A stretch of DNA of 64,000 nt from Hyphomicrobiales bacterium. Its GTDB lineage: Bacteria > Pseudomonadota > Alphaproteobacteria > Rhizobiales > Rhizobiaceae. Shown one piece after another: positions 32,578-40,821 of this stretch. The notes beneath the pieces were generated by a model that did no database searches, was not told the origin of the DNA, and saw only the letters and a list, made by a program, of their open reading frames with translations. The stretch spans positions 135,971 through 199,970 of the forward strand of contig UCKS01000008.1 in NCBI GenBank assembly GCA_900473045.1. The letters are read 5' to 3'. The position numbers were made by a program, and so were the translations under genes. Numbering within the stretch: the first letter of the stretch is position 1; the number at the start of each line of letters is the position of its first letter.

Positions 32578-33281
32578 GCGGCGCGGCGTTCTTTCTCGAT
32601 CGCCTCATAGGCGGCATTGAGTTCAGCCATGCGATCATTGGCAATCGCCTGCAGTTCCTGCGGCACGCCACGGGCAACCAGAATGTCAGGATGGTTCTCC
32701 GACACCAGCACGCGGTAGCGCTTGCGGATGATCGAAAAATCGTCCTTTGGCGAAACGCCGAGGATCTTATAGGGATCGGCGCCGGCGCCGTGCACGTGGC
32801 GAGCCATGATCTCCTGAAAACGCTCTTCCTTCATATGGAAAATCTCGGCCACCCGCGTGAGAAAGTTCAGTTCCTTCTCGTGGACCGCACCATCCGACTT
32901 GGCGATATGGAAAAGCCCGTCGATGATATCTTCCAGCACCGGGCAATTCTGGTCGCAGGAAACGCAAAGCGATGCCAGCTTCTCGGCATAGGCCTCGTAA
33001 CCGGCAACATCCTGGCGGGCGAGATTGTACAGCCGGGCAACGTTCTGCGCCTGGTCGTCGGGAAACTTGAAGATATCCCGGAATGCCGACACCTCGGCCT
33101 CGGTGACAATGCCGTCGGCCTTTGCCATCTTCGCGGACAGCGCGATCATGGCAACGGAAAACGCGACCTTACGGCGGGTTTCCGGATCGCCTTCAAACAG
33201 CGTCCGCACAGCTTCGATCACACCGGCAAGCGCATTGCCCGTCGCAGTGACGATGCTGAGAATGCTATCCCAGAATGACAT
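32574..33281 (-). CDS. djlA: TerB/DnaJ-domain protein (DjlA-like)
   Basis: 235 aa from the ATG at 33281; the open frame extends 38 codons further up but without protein-like sequence. A TerB-like helical domain (about 25-140) contains Cys-rich 'SLCVSCDQNCPVLED'; a C-terminal J domain (about 165-230) carries the HPD tripeptide in 'RVLVSENHPDILVAR', which stimulates DnaK. E. coli DjlA has an N-terminal membrane helix; here only a weakly hydrophobic start is seen. Overlaps the amidase gene (ATGA), so the two are translationally coupled. Confidence 0.87.
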   Translation of the reverse strand: MSFWDSILSIVTATGNALAGVIEAVRTLFEGDPETRRKVAFSVAMIALSAKMAKADGIVTEAEVSAFRDIFKFPDDQAQNVARLYNLARQDVAGYEAYAEKLASLCVSCDQNCPVLEDIIDGLFHIAKSDGAVHEKELNFLTRVAEIFHMKEERFQEIMARHVHGAGADPYKILGVSPKDDFSIIRKRYRVLVSENHPDILVARGVPQELQAIANDRMAELNAAYEAIEKERRAA

Positions 33282-33597
33282 AGGCACGTTCTTTCCCATT
33301 ATTGGCTGATCCACGTCGCGTTCAAGTGGAGACGGCATGGGCAAACGTCCATGCGCAAATGCAAGGTGGCTCGCACGGCAATGCAGCCACGACAATCATG
33401 CAGCTCACCGGACAGCATGACCAGATGTTGACGCGGATTGCAAGACGGCAAACCCGCGCATTCGGGCCAAATGACGAATTTGTGATGGCACCTCACTATT
33501 ATAGCATTCGTTGCCGTGATCGTTCAATCATGCAAATGAATTTGACTTCGAACCGGCCAAGGTGCGACCGGACGATCCACGTTCCGCTGGAGTTCCG
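33282..33597. other. Divergent promoter region, djlA / DMT transporter
   Basis: 316 bp. A plus-strand open frame (33302-33646) overlaps the transporter start and looks non-coding. No recognisable operator or hairpin terminator. Confidence 0.5.
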
Positions 33598-34473
33598 ATG
33601 CGCATTTCCACCCACCCGCAGGCCATGGGCATGGCACTCGGCCTGATCGGCGTCGCCATTTTCGGTGTCACCCTACCGATGACGCATATTGCGCTTGGCG
33701 GTTTTTCGCCGTTTTTCATCACCTTCGGTCGCGCCGTGATCGCCTCGATCGCGGCCGGACTGACGCTTCTGCTGATGCGGAAGAAGTGGCCCCAGGGACA
33801 AGGCGCGATCCTGCTCGGGGCCGGCATCTGTGTCGTCTATGGCTTTCCGATCTTCTCCACCACGGCAATGCAGACCATCCCGGCCAGCCATGGCGGCGTC
33901 ATTCTCGGCATCCTGCCGCTTTTGACCTCGATCTTCGCCGCGCTCGTCGATGGCGAACGGCCGGGGCCGGCCTTCTGGGCCTATGGCCTTGCGGGCGCAG
34001 CGCTGGTGGTATTCTTTTCCATCCGCGACAGTGGTTTTCATCTGCAGACCGGGGATGTCTGGCTGTTTCTCGCCGCCGTCACCGCCTCGCTCGGCTATGT
34101 CTTGTCGGCCAAGGTTTCGCGCATCATTCCGGGCTGGGAAGTGATTTCCTGGGCCCTGGTCATTACCGCACCGCTCTCCGTCGTTGCGACATTGCTGGTG
34201 ATGAAAGATGGCATTCAGGCACCGACCCCAGCCGAACTCGGCGCCCTCTCCTATCTCGGCCTGATGTCGATGTTCGCCGGCTTCATCTTCTGGAATGCCG
34301 GGCTGGCGCTTGGTGGTATCGCACGCGTGGCGCAGGTGCAATTGTTGCAGACGTTCGTCACGCTCGCCGTCTCCGCCGTGCTGCTCGGAGAGGTCATCAG
34401 CGCATCGACAATCGGCTTTGCCGTCGCCGTTGCCCTGATCGTCTGGCTCGGCCGAAAGGCACGCATCGCGTAA
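33598..34473 (+). CDS. EamA-family DMT transporter
   Basis: 291 aa, ten transmembrane helices in two EamA repeats (about 10-135 and 150-285). Inner-membrane drug/metabolite transporter; substrate unknown. The start at 33598 is set by TGGAG 6 nt upstream; an ATG 36 nt earlier is less likely. Typical motifs: 'PMTHIALGGFSPFFITFGRA' and 'FWNAGLALGGIARVAQVQLL'. Monocistronic, between djlA (divergent) and pfp. Confidence 0.88.
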   Translation: MRISTHPQAMGMALGLIGVAIFGVTLPMTHIALGGFSPFFITFGRAVIASIAAGLTLLLMRKKWPQGQGAILLGAGICVVYGFPIFSTTAMQTIPASHGGVILGILPLLTSIFAALVDGERPGPAFWAYGLAGAALVVFFSIRDSGFHLQTGDVWLFLAAVTASLGYVLSAKVSRIIPGWEVISWALVITAPLSVVATLLVMKDGIQAPTPAELGALSYLGLMSMFAGFIFWNAGLALGGIARVAQVQLLQTFVTLAVSAVLLGEVISASTIGFAVAVALIVWLGRKARIA

Positions 34474-34572
34474 GCTGTCCACCACCATGGCCGCAGCATG
34501 TCATTTAACTTCCATGGGAATTGCGCTAGAGAGACCGCGAACGATCTTGCCGCAATCCCCGAGGAGGACTCC

Positions 34573-35787
34573 ATGGCCAAACAGAAAGTTGCAATGCTGA
34601 CCGCAGGCGGGCTCGCGCCGTGTCTGTCTTCTGCCGTGGGCGGCCTGATCGAGCGCTATACCGACATTGCGCCCGACATCGAACTGGTTGCCTACCGCTC
34701 CGGCTATCAGGGACTGCTGCTGGCCGACCGTATCGAGATCACCCGTGACATGCGGGAAAAAGCCCATATCCTCCATCGCCACGGCGGCTCGCCGATCGGC
34801 AACAGCCGCGTCAAGCTGACCAACACGGCCGACTGCATCAAGCGCGGCCTGGTCAAGGAAGGCCAGAACCCGCTGAGGGTTGCGGCTGAACGGCTGGCCG
34901 CTGACGGCATCACCATCCTGCACACGATCGGTGGTGACGACACCAACATCACGGCTGCCGACCTTGCCGCCTATCTTGGCGCCAATGGCTATGACCTGAC
35001 CGTCGTTGGCCTGCCGAAGACCGTCGATAACGACGTCGTGCCGATCCGCCAGTCGCTCGGCGCCTGGACTGCCGCTGAATACGGCGCGAAATTCTTCGAC
35101 AATGTCAGCAACGAACAGAGCGCTGCCCCACGCACGCTCGTCGTCCACGAAGTCATGGGCCGCCATTGCGGCTGGCTGACCGCCGCGACGGCGCGCTCTT
35201 ACATTCAGCATATCGACGACCGTGAATTCGTCGACGGCTTCATGATGAACCGGCAGATGAAGAATATCGACGGCCTCTATCTGCCCGAGACCGCGTTCAA
35301 TCTGGAAACCGAAGCCGAACGGCTGCGTGCCGTCATGGACCAGACCGGCTTCGTCACGCTGTTTGTGTCGGAAGGCGCCTGCCTCGATGCCGTCGTTGCC
35401 GAACGCGAAGCAGCCGGTGAAGCCGTCAAGCGCGATGCCTTCGGCCATGTGAAGATCGACACGATCAATGTCGGCGGCTGGTTCACCAAGCAGTTCGCTG
35501 CCCTCCTCGGCGCCGAGCGCTCGATGGTGCAGAAATCCGGCTACTATGCCCGCTCCGCACCGGCCAACGCCGACGACCTGCGCCTCATTCAGGGCATGGT
35601 CGATCTCGCCGTCGAAAGCGCGCTCAACAAGGTCTCCGGCGTCACCGGCCATGACGAAGATCAGGGCGGCAAGCTGCGTACGATCGAGTTCCCGCGCATC
35701 CGTGGCGGCAAGCACTTCGACACCTCGGTGAAATGGTTCGGCGAGGTCATGGACGCGATCGGCCAGAAGTGGTCGCCGGCAAAGTGA
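34573..35787 (+). CDS. pfp: PPi-dependent 6-phosphofructokinase
   Basis: 404 aa from ATG 34573 (GAGGAGG 6-10 nt upstream). Phosphorylates fructose-6-phosphate using pyrophosphate, reversible. The motif GGDDTN ('LHTIGGDDTNITAADL') has Asp where ATP-dependent enzymes have Gly, which excludes ATP and marks PPi use. The catalytic 'GLPKTVDNDVVPIRQSLG' and substrate-binding 'VHEVMGRHCGWLTAATA' are present. Rhizobia often lack ATP-PfkA, so this may be their only phosphofructokinase-type enzyme. No sugar genes adjacent. Confidence 0.95.
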   Translation: MAKQKVAMLTAGGLAPCLSSAVGGLIERYTDIAPDIELVAYRSGYQGLLLADRIEITRDMREKAHILHRHGGSPIGNSRVKLTNTADCIKRGLVKEGQNPLRVAAERLAADGITILHTIGGDDTNITAADLAAYLGANGYDLTVVGLPKTVDNDVVPIRQSLGAWTAAEYGAKFFDNVSNEQSAAPRTLVVHEVMGRHCGWLTAATARSYIQHIDDREFVDGFMMNRQMKNIDGLYLPETAFNLETEAERLRAVMDQTGFVTLFVSEGACLDAVVAEREAAGEAVKRDAFGHVKIDTINVGGWFTKQFAALLGAERSMVQKSGYYARSAPANADDLRLIQGMVDLAVESALNKVSGVTGHDEDQGGKLRTIEFPRIRGGKHFDTSVKWFGEVMDAIGQKWSPAK

Positions 35788-35811
35788 TATCCGGTTCATA
35801 AACGCCTATTG

Positions 35812-35867
35812 ACGGCTCCGTTTGCGCATGGCTTCCTCGATCGAACGCCACACTCATACGGAGCCGT
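35812..35867 (+). promoter_or_regulatory. Inverted repeat enclosing the lysE-type gene RBS
   Basis: Perfect 10-bp arms ACGGCTCCGT (35812-35821) and ACGGAGCCGT (35858-35867) with a 36-nt loop, followed by TTTTC and the ATG at 35872. The right arm contains the GGAG ribosome-binding site. It may terminate pfp transcripts (stem plus T run) or mask translation of the next gene; sequence alone does not decide. Confidence 0.5.
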
Positions 35868-35871
35868 TTTC

Positions 35872-36507
35872 ATGTCGATCGAACACTGGCTGGCCTTTGT
35901 TGCCGCCTCCTCCATCCTGCTCGCCATTCCCGGCCCGACCATCCTGCTCGTCATCTCCTATGCACTCGGGCACGGCCGCAAGGTCGCAAGTGCCACGGTC
36001 GCCGGCGTCGCACTCGGCGATTTCACCGCGATGACCGCCTCGATGCTCGGGCTGGGCGCACTGCTGGCCACGTCGGCGGCGGTTTTCACCGTGCTGAAAT
36101 GGGTTGGCGCCGCCTATCTGATCTGGCTCGGCATCAAGCTTTGGCGCGCGCCAATTGCAATTGAGGCTGCCGATGGCACAATGTCGGTGCCGACGGAAAA
36201 GCCGCTGCGGATTTTCCTGCACACCTATGTGGTCACGGCGCTCAACCCAAAAAGCATCGTCTTTTTCGTGGCCTTCCTACCGCAGTTCCTCGATCTCAGC
36301 CGCCCGCTGTTCAACCAGATGCTGATATTCGAAACCACATTCCTGGTGCTCGCGACCCTGAATGCGACGCTCTATGCACTGATGGCATCGGCTGCCCGCC
36401 AGACGATTCGAAAGCCCAAAGTTCAAATGATCGTCAACCGCACCGGCGGGTCGCTTTTGATCGGCGCAGGCCTTCTGACAGCGGGTTTGCGGCGCGCCGG
36501 CACCTGA
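35872..36507 (+). CDS. LysE/RhtB-family exporter
   Basis: 211 aa, about six transmembrane helices. LysE-type amino-acid or homoserine-lactone/threonine exporter in the inner membrane; substrate not predictable. Typical N-terminus 'IPGPTILLVISYALGHGRK' and 'KWVGAAYLIWLGIKLWR'; middle 'NPKSIVFFVAFLPQFL'. Start 35872 agrees with the family N-terminus and has GGAG 7 nt upstream, within a hairpin arm. The gene is 84 bp after pfp on the same strand. Confidence 0.9.
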   Translation: MSIEHWLAFVAASSILLAIPGPTILLVISYALGHGRKVASATVAGVALGDFTAMTASMLGLGALLATSAAVFTVLKWVGAAYLIWLGIKLWRAPIAIEAADGTMSVPTEKPLRIFLHTYVVTALNPKSIVFFVAFLPQFLDLSRPLFNQMLIFETTFLVLATLNATLYALMASAARQTIRKPKVQMIVNRTGGSLLIGAGLLTAGLRRAGT

Positions 36508-36624
36508 AAAGCCGTCCTGCGCTTGCGGTTCACCGTCTCATAGGTTAATGACGTCATGCGCATGGTGGCCTCTGGCTGCTGATTTGCATAGGGCTGTGGG
36601 GCCTGACAGCACGAAAGTGACAGC

Positions 36625-37581
36625 ATGGCGAATTTCCGTTTTTCCGTTTCAAAACCGGCCGTTACGGCCTGTGCCCTGATCTCGGCATCGCTTGTCAGCG
36701 GCTGCTCGAGCGTCGAGCGGACGCCGATGGAACAGCTGATGGCGGTGCAGACGGTGACACCACTGCCGAAGCCCGGAACGGAAATGACGGCTTACGCTCT
36801 ACCGACACCGGATGGCGTCGCTGCAACGACTGCAGCACTTGCCGCCGAAACGGCGATGATGAAGCCCGGCGAGACAGCGACGGCACAGGTCGCCGCTGCC
36901 AATCACGCAACAATGCCTGCGACGTCCGCCAATGCCCTGGTGGCGCCTCAGGCATCTGCAGCGGCGCAGGCGGCAACAGCCGCAGTGCTACCTCAGACGG
37001 CCACTGCGCTGGCATCGGCAAAGTCCGATCGTGTGCCGCAGATTCCCCAAGGCATGATGGTGGCCGCGATGGAATCGGATTTCGATACCGGCGAGCCGGT
37101 TGGACTGGAGACGCTGGTCGCCAAGCACATGATCGTTCCCATGCCAAAGCCTTCGATTGGTGCAAGCGCCTATGCGATGGCAAGGAATATCCCCGCGTCG
37201 CTTGGCATAGGCTCCAAGCCGACCAGTTCGCGTCCGGAACTCGACCGCCTGATTACCTATTATGCCAAGCTCAACAATATCCCGGAAGAACTCGTGCACC
37301 GCGTCGTCAAGCGCGAGAGCACCTACAATCCGCGCGCCTATAACTCTGGCAATTACGGCCTGATGCAGATCCGCTACAACACGGCCAAGGGTCTTGGCTA
37401 TGAAGGTCCAGCCGAAGGCCTGTTCGATGCCGAGACCAATCTGAAATACGCGACGAAATATCTGGCGGGCGCCTGGATGGTGGCCGACAACCAGAACGAC
37501 GGCGCGGTCAAACTCTATGCCAGCGGCTATTATTACCACGCCAAGCGCAAGGGCCTGCTCGAAACACTGGGCATGAAGTAA
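36625..37581 (+). CDS. SLT-domain lytic transglycosylase lipoprotein
   Basis: 318 aa. A lipobox (LVSGC, about residue 27) predicts an outer-membrane lipoprotein. A long Ala/Thr-rich, low-complexity stretch (about 40-190) leads to a C-terminal SLT domain (about 200-315): catalytic Glu in 'VVKRESTYNPRAYNSGNYG', 'GLMQIRYNTAKGLGY', 'FDAETNLKYATKYLAGAW'. The C-terminus 'YASGYYYHAKRKGLLE' replaces the usual YNxG motif with YASGYY, as in a subgroup of rhizobial homologues. Monocistronic, 117 bp after lysE-type gene. Confidence 0.88.
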   Translation: MANFRFSVSKPAVTACALISASLVSGCSSVERTPMEQLMAVQTVTPLPKPGTEMTAYALPTPDGVAATTAALAAETAMMKPGETATAQVAAANHATMPATSANALVAPQASAAAQAATAAVLPQTATALASAKSDRVPQIPQGMMVAAMESDFDTGEPVGLETLVAKHMIVPMPKPSIGASAYAMARNIPASLGIGSKPTSSRPELDRLITYYAKLNNIPEELVHRVVKRESTYNPRAYNSGNYGLMQIRYNTAKGLGYEGPAEGLFDAETNLKYATKYLAGAWMVADNQNDGAVKLYASGYYYHAKRKGLLETLGMK

Positions 37582-37626
37582 GGCTGGCCAGCCTTTCCCT
37601 TTATCTCAATTCAAGTTCCGGGGCGG

Positions 37627-38979
37627 TCAGTTGACCGCCTCAACTATTTTGGCCTGCAGCTGGCGCACGTCATAGCCGCTGCGTGACGGCGTCAATCCCA
37701 GCCGGACGACGGCAAGGCCGAGCGACGGCACCAGCATCACGGTCTGGCCGTCATGCCCCTGCAGCCAATAGGCATCGCCGGGTAAAGGCGGGCCACCGTC
37801 ATTTCCAAACTTCGTCCAGACCTGCCCTGCCCCATAACGGCCGCCGGATGCCTGGGTCGGCGTGCGCATGTAGCTGACAAAGTCCTGCGGCAGCAATTGT
37901 TCGCCGTTCCAGCTGCCGTTCTGCAGGAGGAACAGGCCAAACCGGGCCCAGTCGCGTGCTGTCGCATACATATAAGACGAGCCGACAAAGGTGCCGTGTC
38001 CGTCCGGCTCCAGAACAGCGCTGTTCATGCCGAGCGGCCTGAAGAGCGCGGCGCGCGGAAAGGTCAGTGCTTCGCGCACGCTGGCGAATGTGTCCATCCA
38101 GAGCCGCGACAGGATAGTCGTCGTGCCGCTGGAATAGCTGAAACGCTCCCCCGGTTTTACCTCCAGCGACTTGGCGGCCGAGAAATTCGCCATGTCGCCT
38201 TCCAGATAGAGCATGCGCGTGACGTCGGTGACATCGCCGTAGTCCTCGTTGAATTGAAGCCCGCTCTGCATCGCCATGAGGTCGGCAAGCTTGATCTGGC
38301 TGCGCGGATCGTTACGCCATTGCGGCAGGAGCTCTGTCCGGTCGAGTGCCATTTGCCCATCGCGGATCCTCAAGCCGATCAGTGCAGCCGTCACCGACTT
38401 TGTCATCGACCAGCCGAGCAGAGGCGTCGCACTGTTGAAGCCCTCGCCATAGTTTTCCGCCACGATCTTGCCGTCCTTGACGACGACGATGGCGCGCATA
38501 CCGGGCCCCGCAAGCTGCGGATCGGTCAAGAGTGTCTGGACTGCCGGGTTGACGGCGGTGCCACTCCCATCCGGCCACAGCTTGCCTTCATCCGATTGCG
38601 GCGGACGGCGGCGAAGCTGTCTGTTTCCGGGGAAAGCGGCGAATTCGCCCTCGGTGACATTGGTGCAGCCGAGACCTTCGCGGTAGATGGCGCGGCCGGG
38701 TGCTGCAAAACCGAACATCCGCGCCGTGACTGTTTTTCTGACATCATCGACCGATATCCGCACCAGACGCAAAAGCGGATGGCCGGGCGCCTGAACATCA
38801 TCGGCCAGAACCGTGTTTGCGTCCCGGCCGGCAATGAAAACGTTCGAGCAGACGATCTTGGCCGCATAACCATCACCGACCCGCAGCAGATCCGGCGGCA
38901 CAACGACAAGCCAGCCCGCGACAGCCGCCACGGCTATCGATACCGAGCCCGCGAGCCAGAACCACCTTTTTTTCCGCAT
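37627..38979 (-). CDS. Serine hydrolase, class C beta-lactamase fold
   Basis: About 450 aa from ATG 38979 (AGGGA 8 nt upstream); ATG 38985 is also possible. An N-terminal membrane anchor or signal ('WFWLAGSVSIAVAAVAGWLVVV') suggests a periplasmic or membrane-bound enzyme. Active-site SxxK is 'GWSMTKSVTAALIG', the Tyr motif 'FSYSSGTTTILSRL' and the third motif HDG ('LQGHDGQTVML'). The overall pattern resembles NylB-type esterases/6-aminohexanoate-dimer hydrolases rather than true beta-lactamases. Substrate unknown. Convergent with the SLT lipoprotein gene. Confidence 0.82.
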   Translation of the reverse strand: MRKKRWFWLAGSVSIAVAAVAGWLVVVPPDLLRVGDGYAAKIVCSNVFIAGRDANTVLADDVQAPGHPLLRLVRISVDDVRKTVTARMFGFAAPGRAIYREGLGCTNVTEGEFAAFPGNRQLRRRPPQSDEGKLWPDGSGTAVNPAVQTLLTDPQLAGPGMRAIVVVKDGKIVAENYGEGFNSATPLLGWSMTKSVTAALIGLRIRDGQMALDRTELLPQWRNDPRSQIKLADLMAMQSGLQFNEDYGDVTDVTRMLYLEGDMANFSAAKSLEVKPGERFSYSSGTTTILSRLWMDTFASVREALTFPRAALFRPLGMNSAVLEPDGHGTFVGSSYMYATARDWARFGLFLLQNGSWNGEQLLPQDFVSYMRTPTQASGGRYGAGQVWTKFGNDGGPPLPGDAYWLQGHDGQTVMLVPSLGLAVVRLGLTPSRSGYDVRQLQAKIVEAVN

Positions 38980-39098
38980 GCCCATCGTCCCTACTTCGCT
39001 GGCGTCAGAAGAACAGGATTTCACGCATTTAGGAAGGCTTTGTGGCAATCACTTTAACGCTAAACATGTTTCTTGAGCTTCGTCCGGTCAATGTGGCC

Positions 39099-40676
39099 CT
39101 AACCGATGGATCGCGCCGCAAGCCTTTCCGGCTCCCGCTGGAGAATGGCAATCGCCCCTTCAGCAGAGACGGGTCTGGAAATCAGAAACCCCTGGGCTTC
39201 CGAGGCGCCGAGCGCCCGGACGAACTCCATCTGCCCTTCGGTCTCGATCCCCTCTATGGTGGTCGAGACCTGGAACGTGTTTCCAAGCTTGAGGATGATA
39301 TCGACGATTTCAGCATCGCGCTGATTACCGAGCATCGCCTGGGTGAACGAGCGATCGACTTTGAGCTGGTCGAGCGGAAAGCGCCTGAGATTGTTGATCG
39401 ACGAAAATCCGATACCGAAATCGTCAAGCGCAATGCGCACGCCGTGCGCACGAAGCTCCGTCAGGCTGTCGCTGATGATGGCCGCATCGACATAGAAGAT
39501 CGATTCGGTCACTTCGATGGTCAGCCGGCCGGGAGCAAGTCCGGATTCCGCTAGGCACGCCTTCACATGCGGAACGAACGCACGATCTTTGAACTGGTCG
39601 CCTGCGACATTAACCGCGACACCGGTTGGAGCGGGCCACCGCGCCGCCTCCAGGCAGGCGGTTTTGAGCACCCAATTGCCGATTGGCAGGATCAGGCCGG
39701 TCTTTTCGGCTGCGGATATGAAATGATCGGGCGGAATAATGCCCTTGTCGGGATGGCGCCAGCGAATCAGTGCTTCGAAGGAGCGTATAGCCCGGCTTTC
39801 GATGCCGACGATCGGCTGGTATTCGAGATAGAACTCACCGGCTGCCAATGCGCGAGAAAGATCGTACTCGATCTCGCCCTTGCGCGTTGCTTCCTCCGCC
39901 ATTGCTGGCGCGTAGACAATGTGGCTGTTGCCGGCAATCTCCTTGGCCTTGTAGAGCGCCAGATCGGCGCGCTTGAGAACAGCAGAAATCGACCCGTCGT
40001 CCGGCTCTAAATAGGCGACACCAATGCTGCCGCCCGTCCAGAATTGCGCGGTCGAAAGCTGAAAGGGCTCGACGAACAGTCCCTTGATGGTCATGCAGAT
40101 ATCGTCGAGCTTGCCTTGCGACGGAGAGCCTGCAACGACAATGACGAACTCGTCTCCCCCAAGCCGATAGACCGCAGCGATGCCCGACATCGCCTGGATA
40201 AGCCGCCTGCCGAGCGCCACAAGCAACGCGTCGCCAGCATCATGCCCCATGGAATCGTTGACGAATTTGAAGCGGTCGAGGTCGAGCATCAACAAAGCCG
40301 TGCGGCCTGCAGGCATTGATCCGGTGACCAGCAATTCGCGAAGATCGCGCTCCAGCGCGGCACGGTTGGCGATGCCGGTCAGCTGATCGGTATGCACGAC
40401 CCGCGACAGGTTTTCCTCGGTCTTGCGGCGTAGATCGAGTTCTTCCAGCAGGCGGCTATGCGCCCGTCCCCGCTGATAAAAGAACAGCCCGCAGACAAGC
40501 GGCATGACAATCAATGAAGCAACTGAGATCGCCAGCATTCCACTGCCCCAAACCCCGTGAACATCTGCGATTATTGCGTCATAAAAAATGCAAATTGCCG
40601 GAAACAATGCCCCGATCACCGCGCCCAGTGCTGCATACCGCTGCTCGGGATTCGGTAGAAAAGCCTTTAACATCAT
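39099..40676 (-). CDS. GGDEF-EAL c-di-GMP protein, membrane-bound
   Basis: 525 aa. Two N-terminal transmembrane helices (about 15-70), a GGDEF domain (about 90-250) with intact GGDEF in 'VYRLGGDEFVIVV', and an EAL domain (about 265-515). EAL catalytic residues seem complete: 'FEALIRWRHP', Asn in 'AVNVAGDQF', 'TIEVTESIF', 'IALDDFGIGFSS', Lys in 'LKVDRSF', 'TTIEGIET', 'AQGFLISRP'. No RxxD inhibitory site was seen before GGDEF. Both diguanylate cyclase and phosphodiesterase activity are possible. Divergent from btaA. Confidence 0.92.
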   Translation of the reverse strand: MMLKAFLPNPEQRYAALGAVIGALFPAICIFYDAIIADVHGVWGSGMLAISVASLIVMPLVCGLFFYQRGRAHSRLLEELDLRRKTEENLSRVVHTDQLTGIANRAALERDLRELLVTGSMPAGRTALLMLDLDRFKFVNDSMGHDAGDALLVALGRRLIQAMSGIAAVYRLGGDEFVIVVAGSPSQGKLDDICMTIKGLFVEPFQLSTAQFWTGGSIGVAYLEPDDGSISAVLKRADLALYKAKEIAGNSHIVYAPAMAEEATRKGEIEYDLSRALAAGEFYLEYQPIVGIESRAIRSFEALIRWRHPDKGIIPPDHFISAAEKTGLILPIGNWVLKTACLEAARWPAPTGVAVNVAGDQFKDRAFVPHVKACLAESGLAPGRLTIEVTESIFYVDAAIISDSLTELRAHGVRIALDDFGIGFSSINNLRRFPLDQLKVDRSFTQAMLGNQRDAEIVDIILKLGNTFQVSTTIEGIETEGQMEFVRALGASEAQGFLISRPVSAEGAIAILQREPERLAARSIG

Positions 40677-40821
40677 GTTAGCGCCCCGAAAAATTCACCG
40701 TATGTAACATATACAAACTTAATCAATTCTTATGGGTAAAAACTAGTAGAAAACCGTCGTCATCAAAGTGTAGCGGACTCGTCTTAAAAGCTCCTCCAAC
40801 GTCAACGGATGGCAGGCTGAC

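Noticed and set aside
33302..33646. Plus-strand frame of 114 codons before the DMT transporter
   Set aside because: Runs into the transporter in another frame, lacks an RBS and has no recognisable features.
40757..40775. Candidate Pho box upstream of btaA
   Set aside because: TCGTCAT-N4-GTGTAGC matches the second half of the consensus poorly; not listed as a feature.
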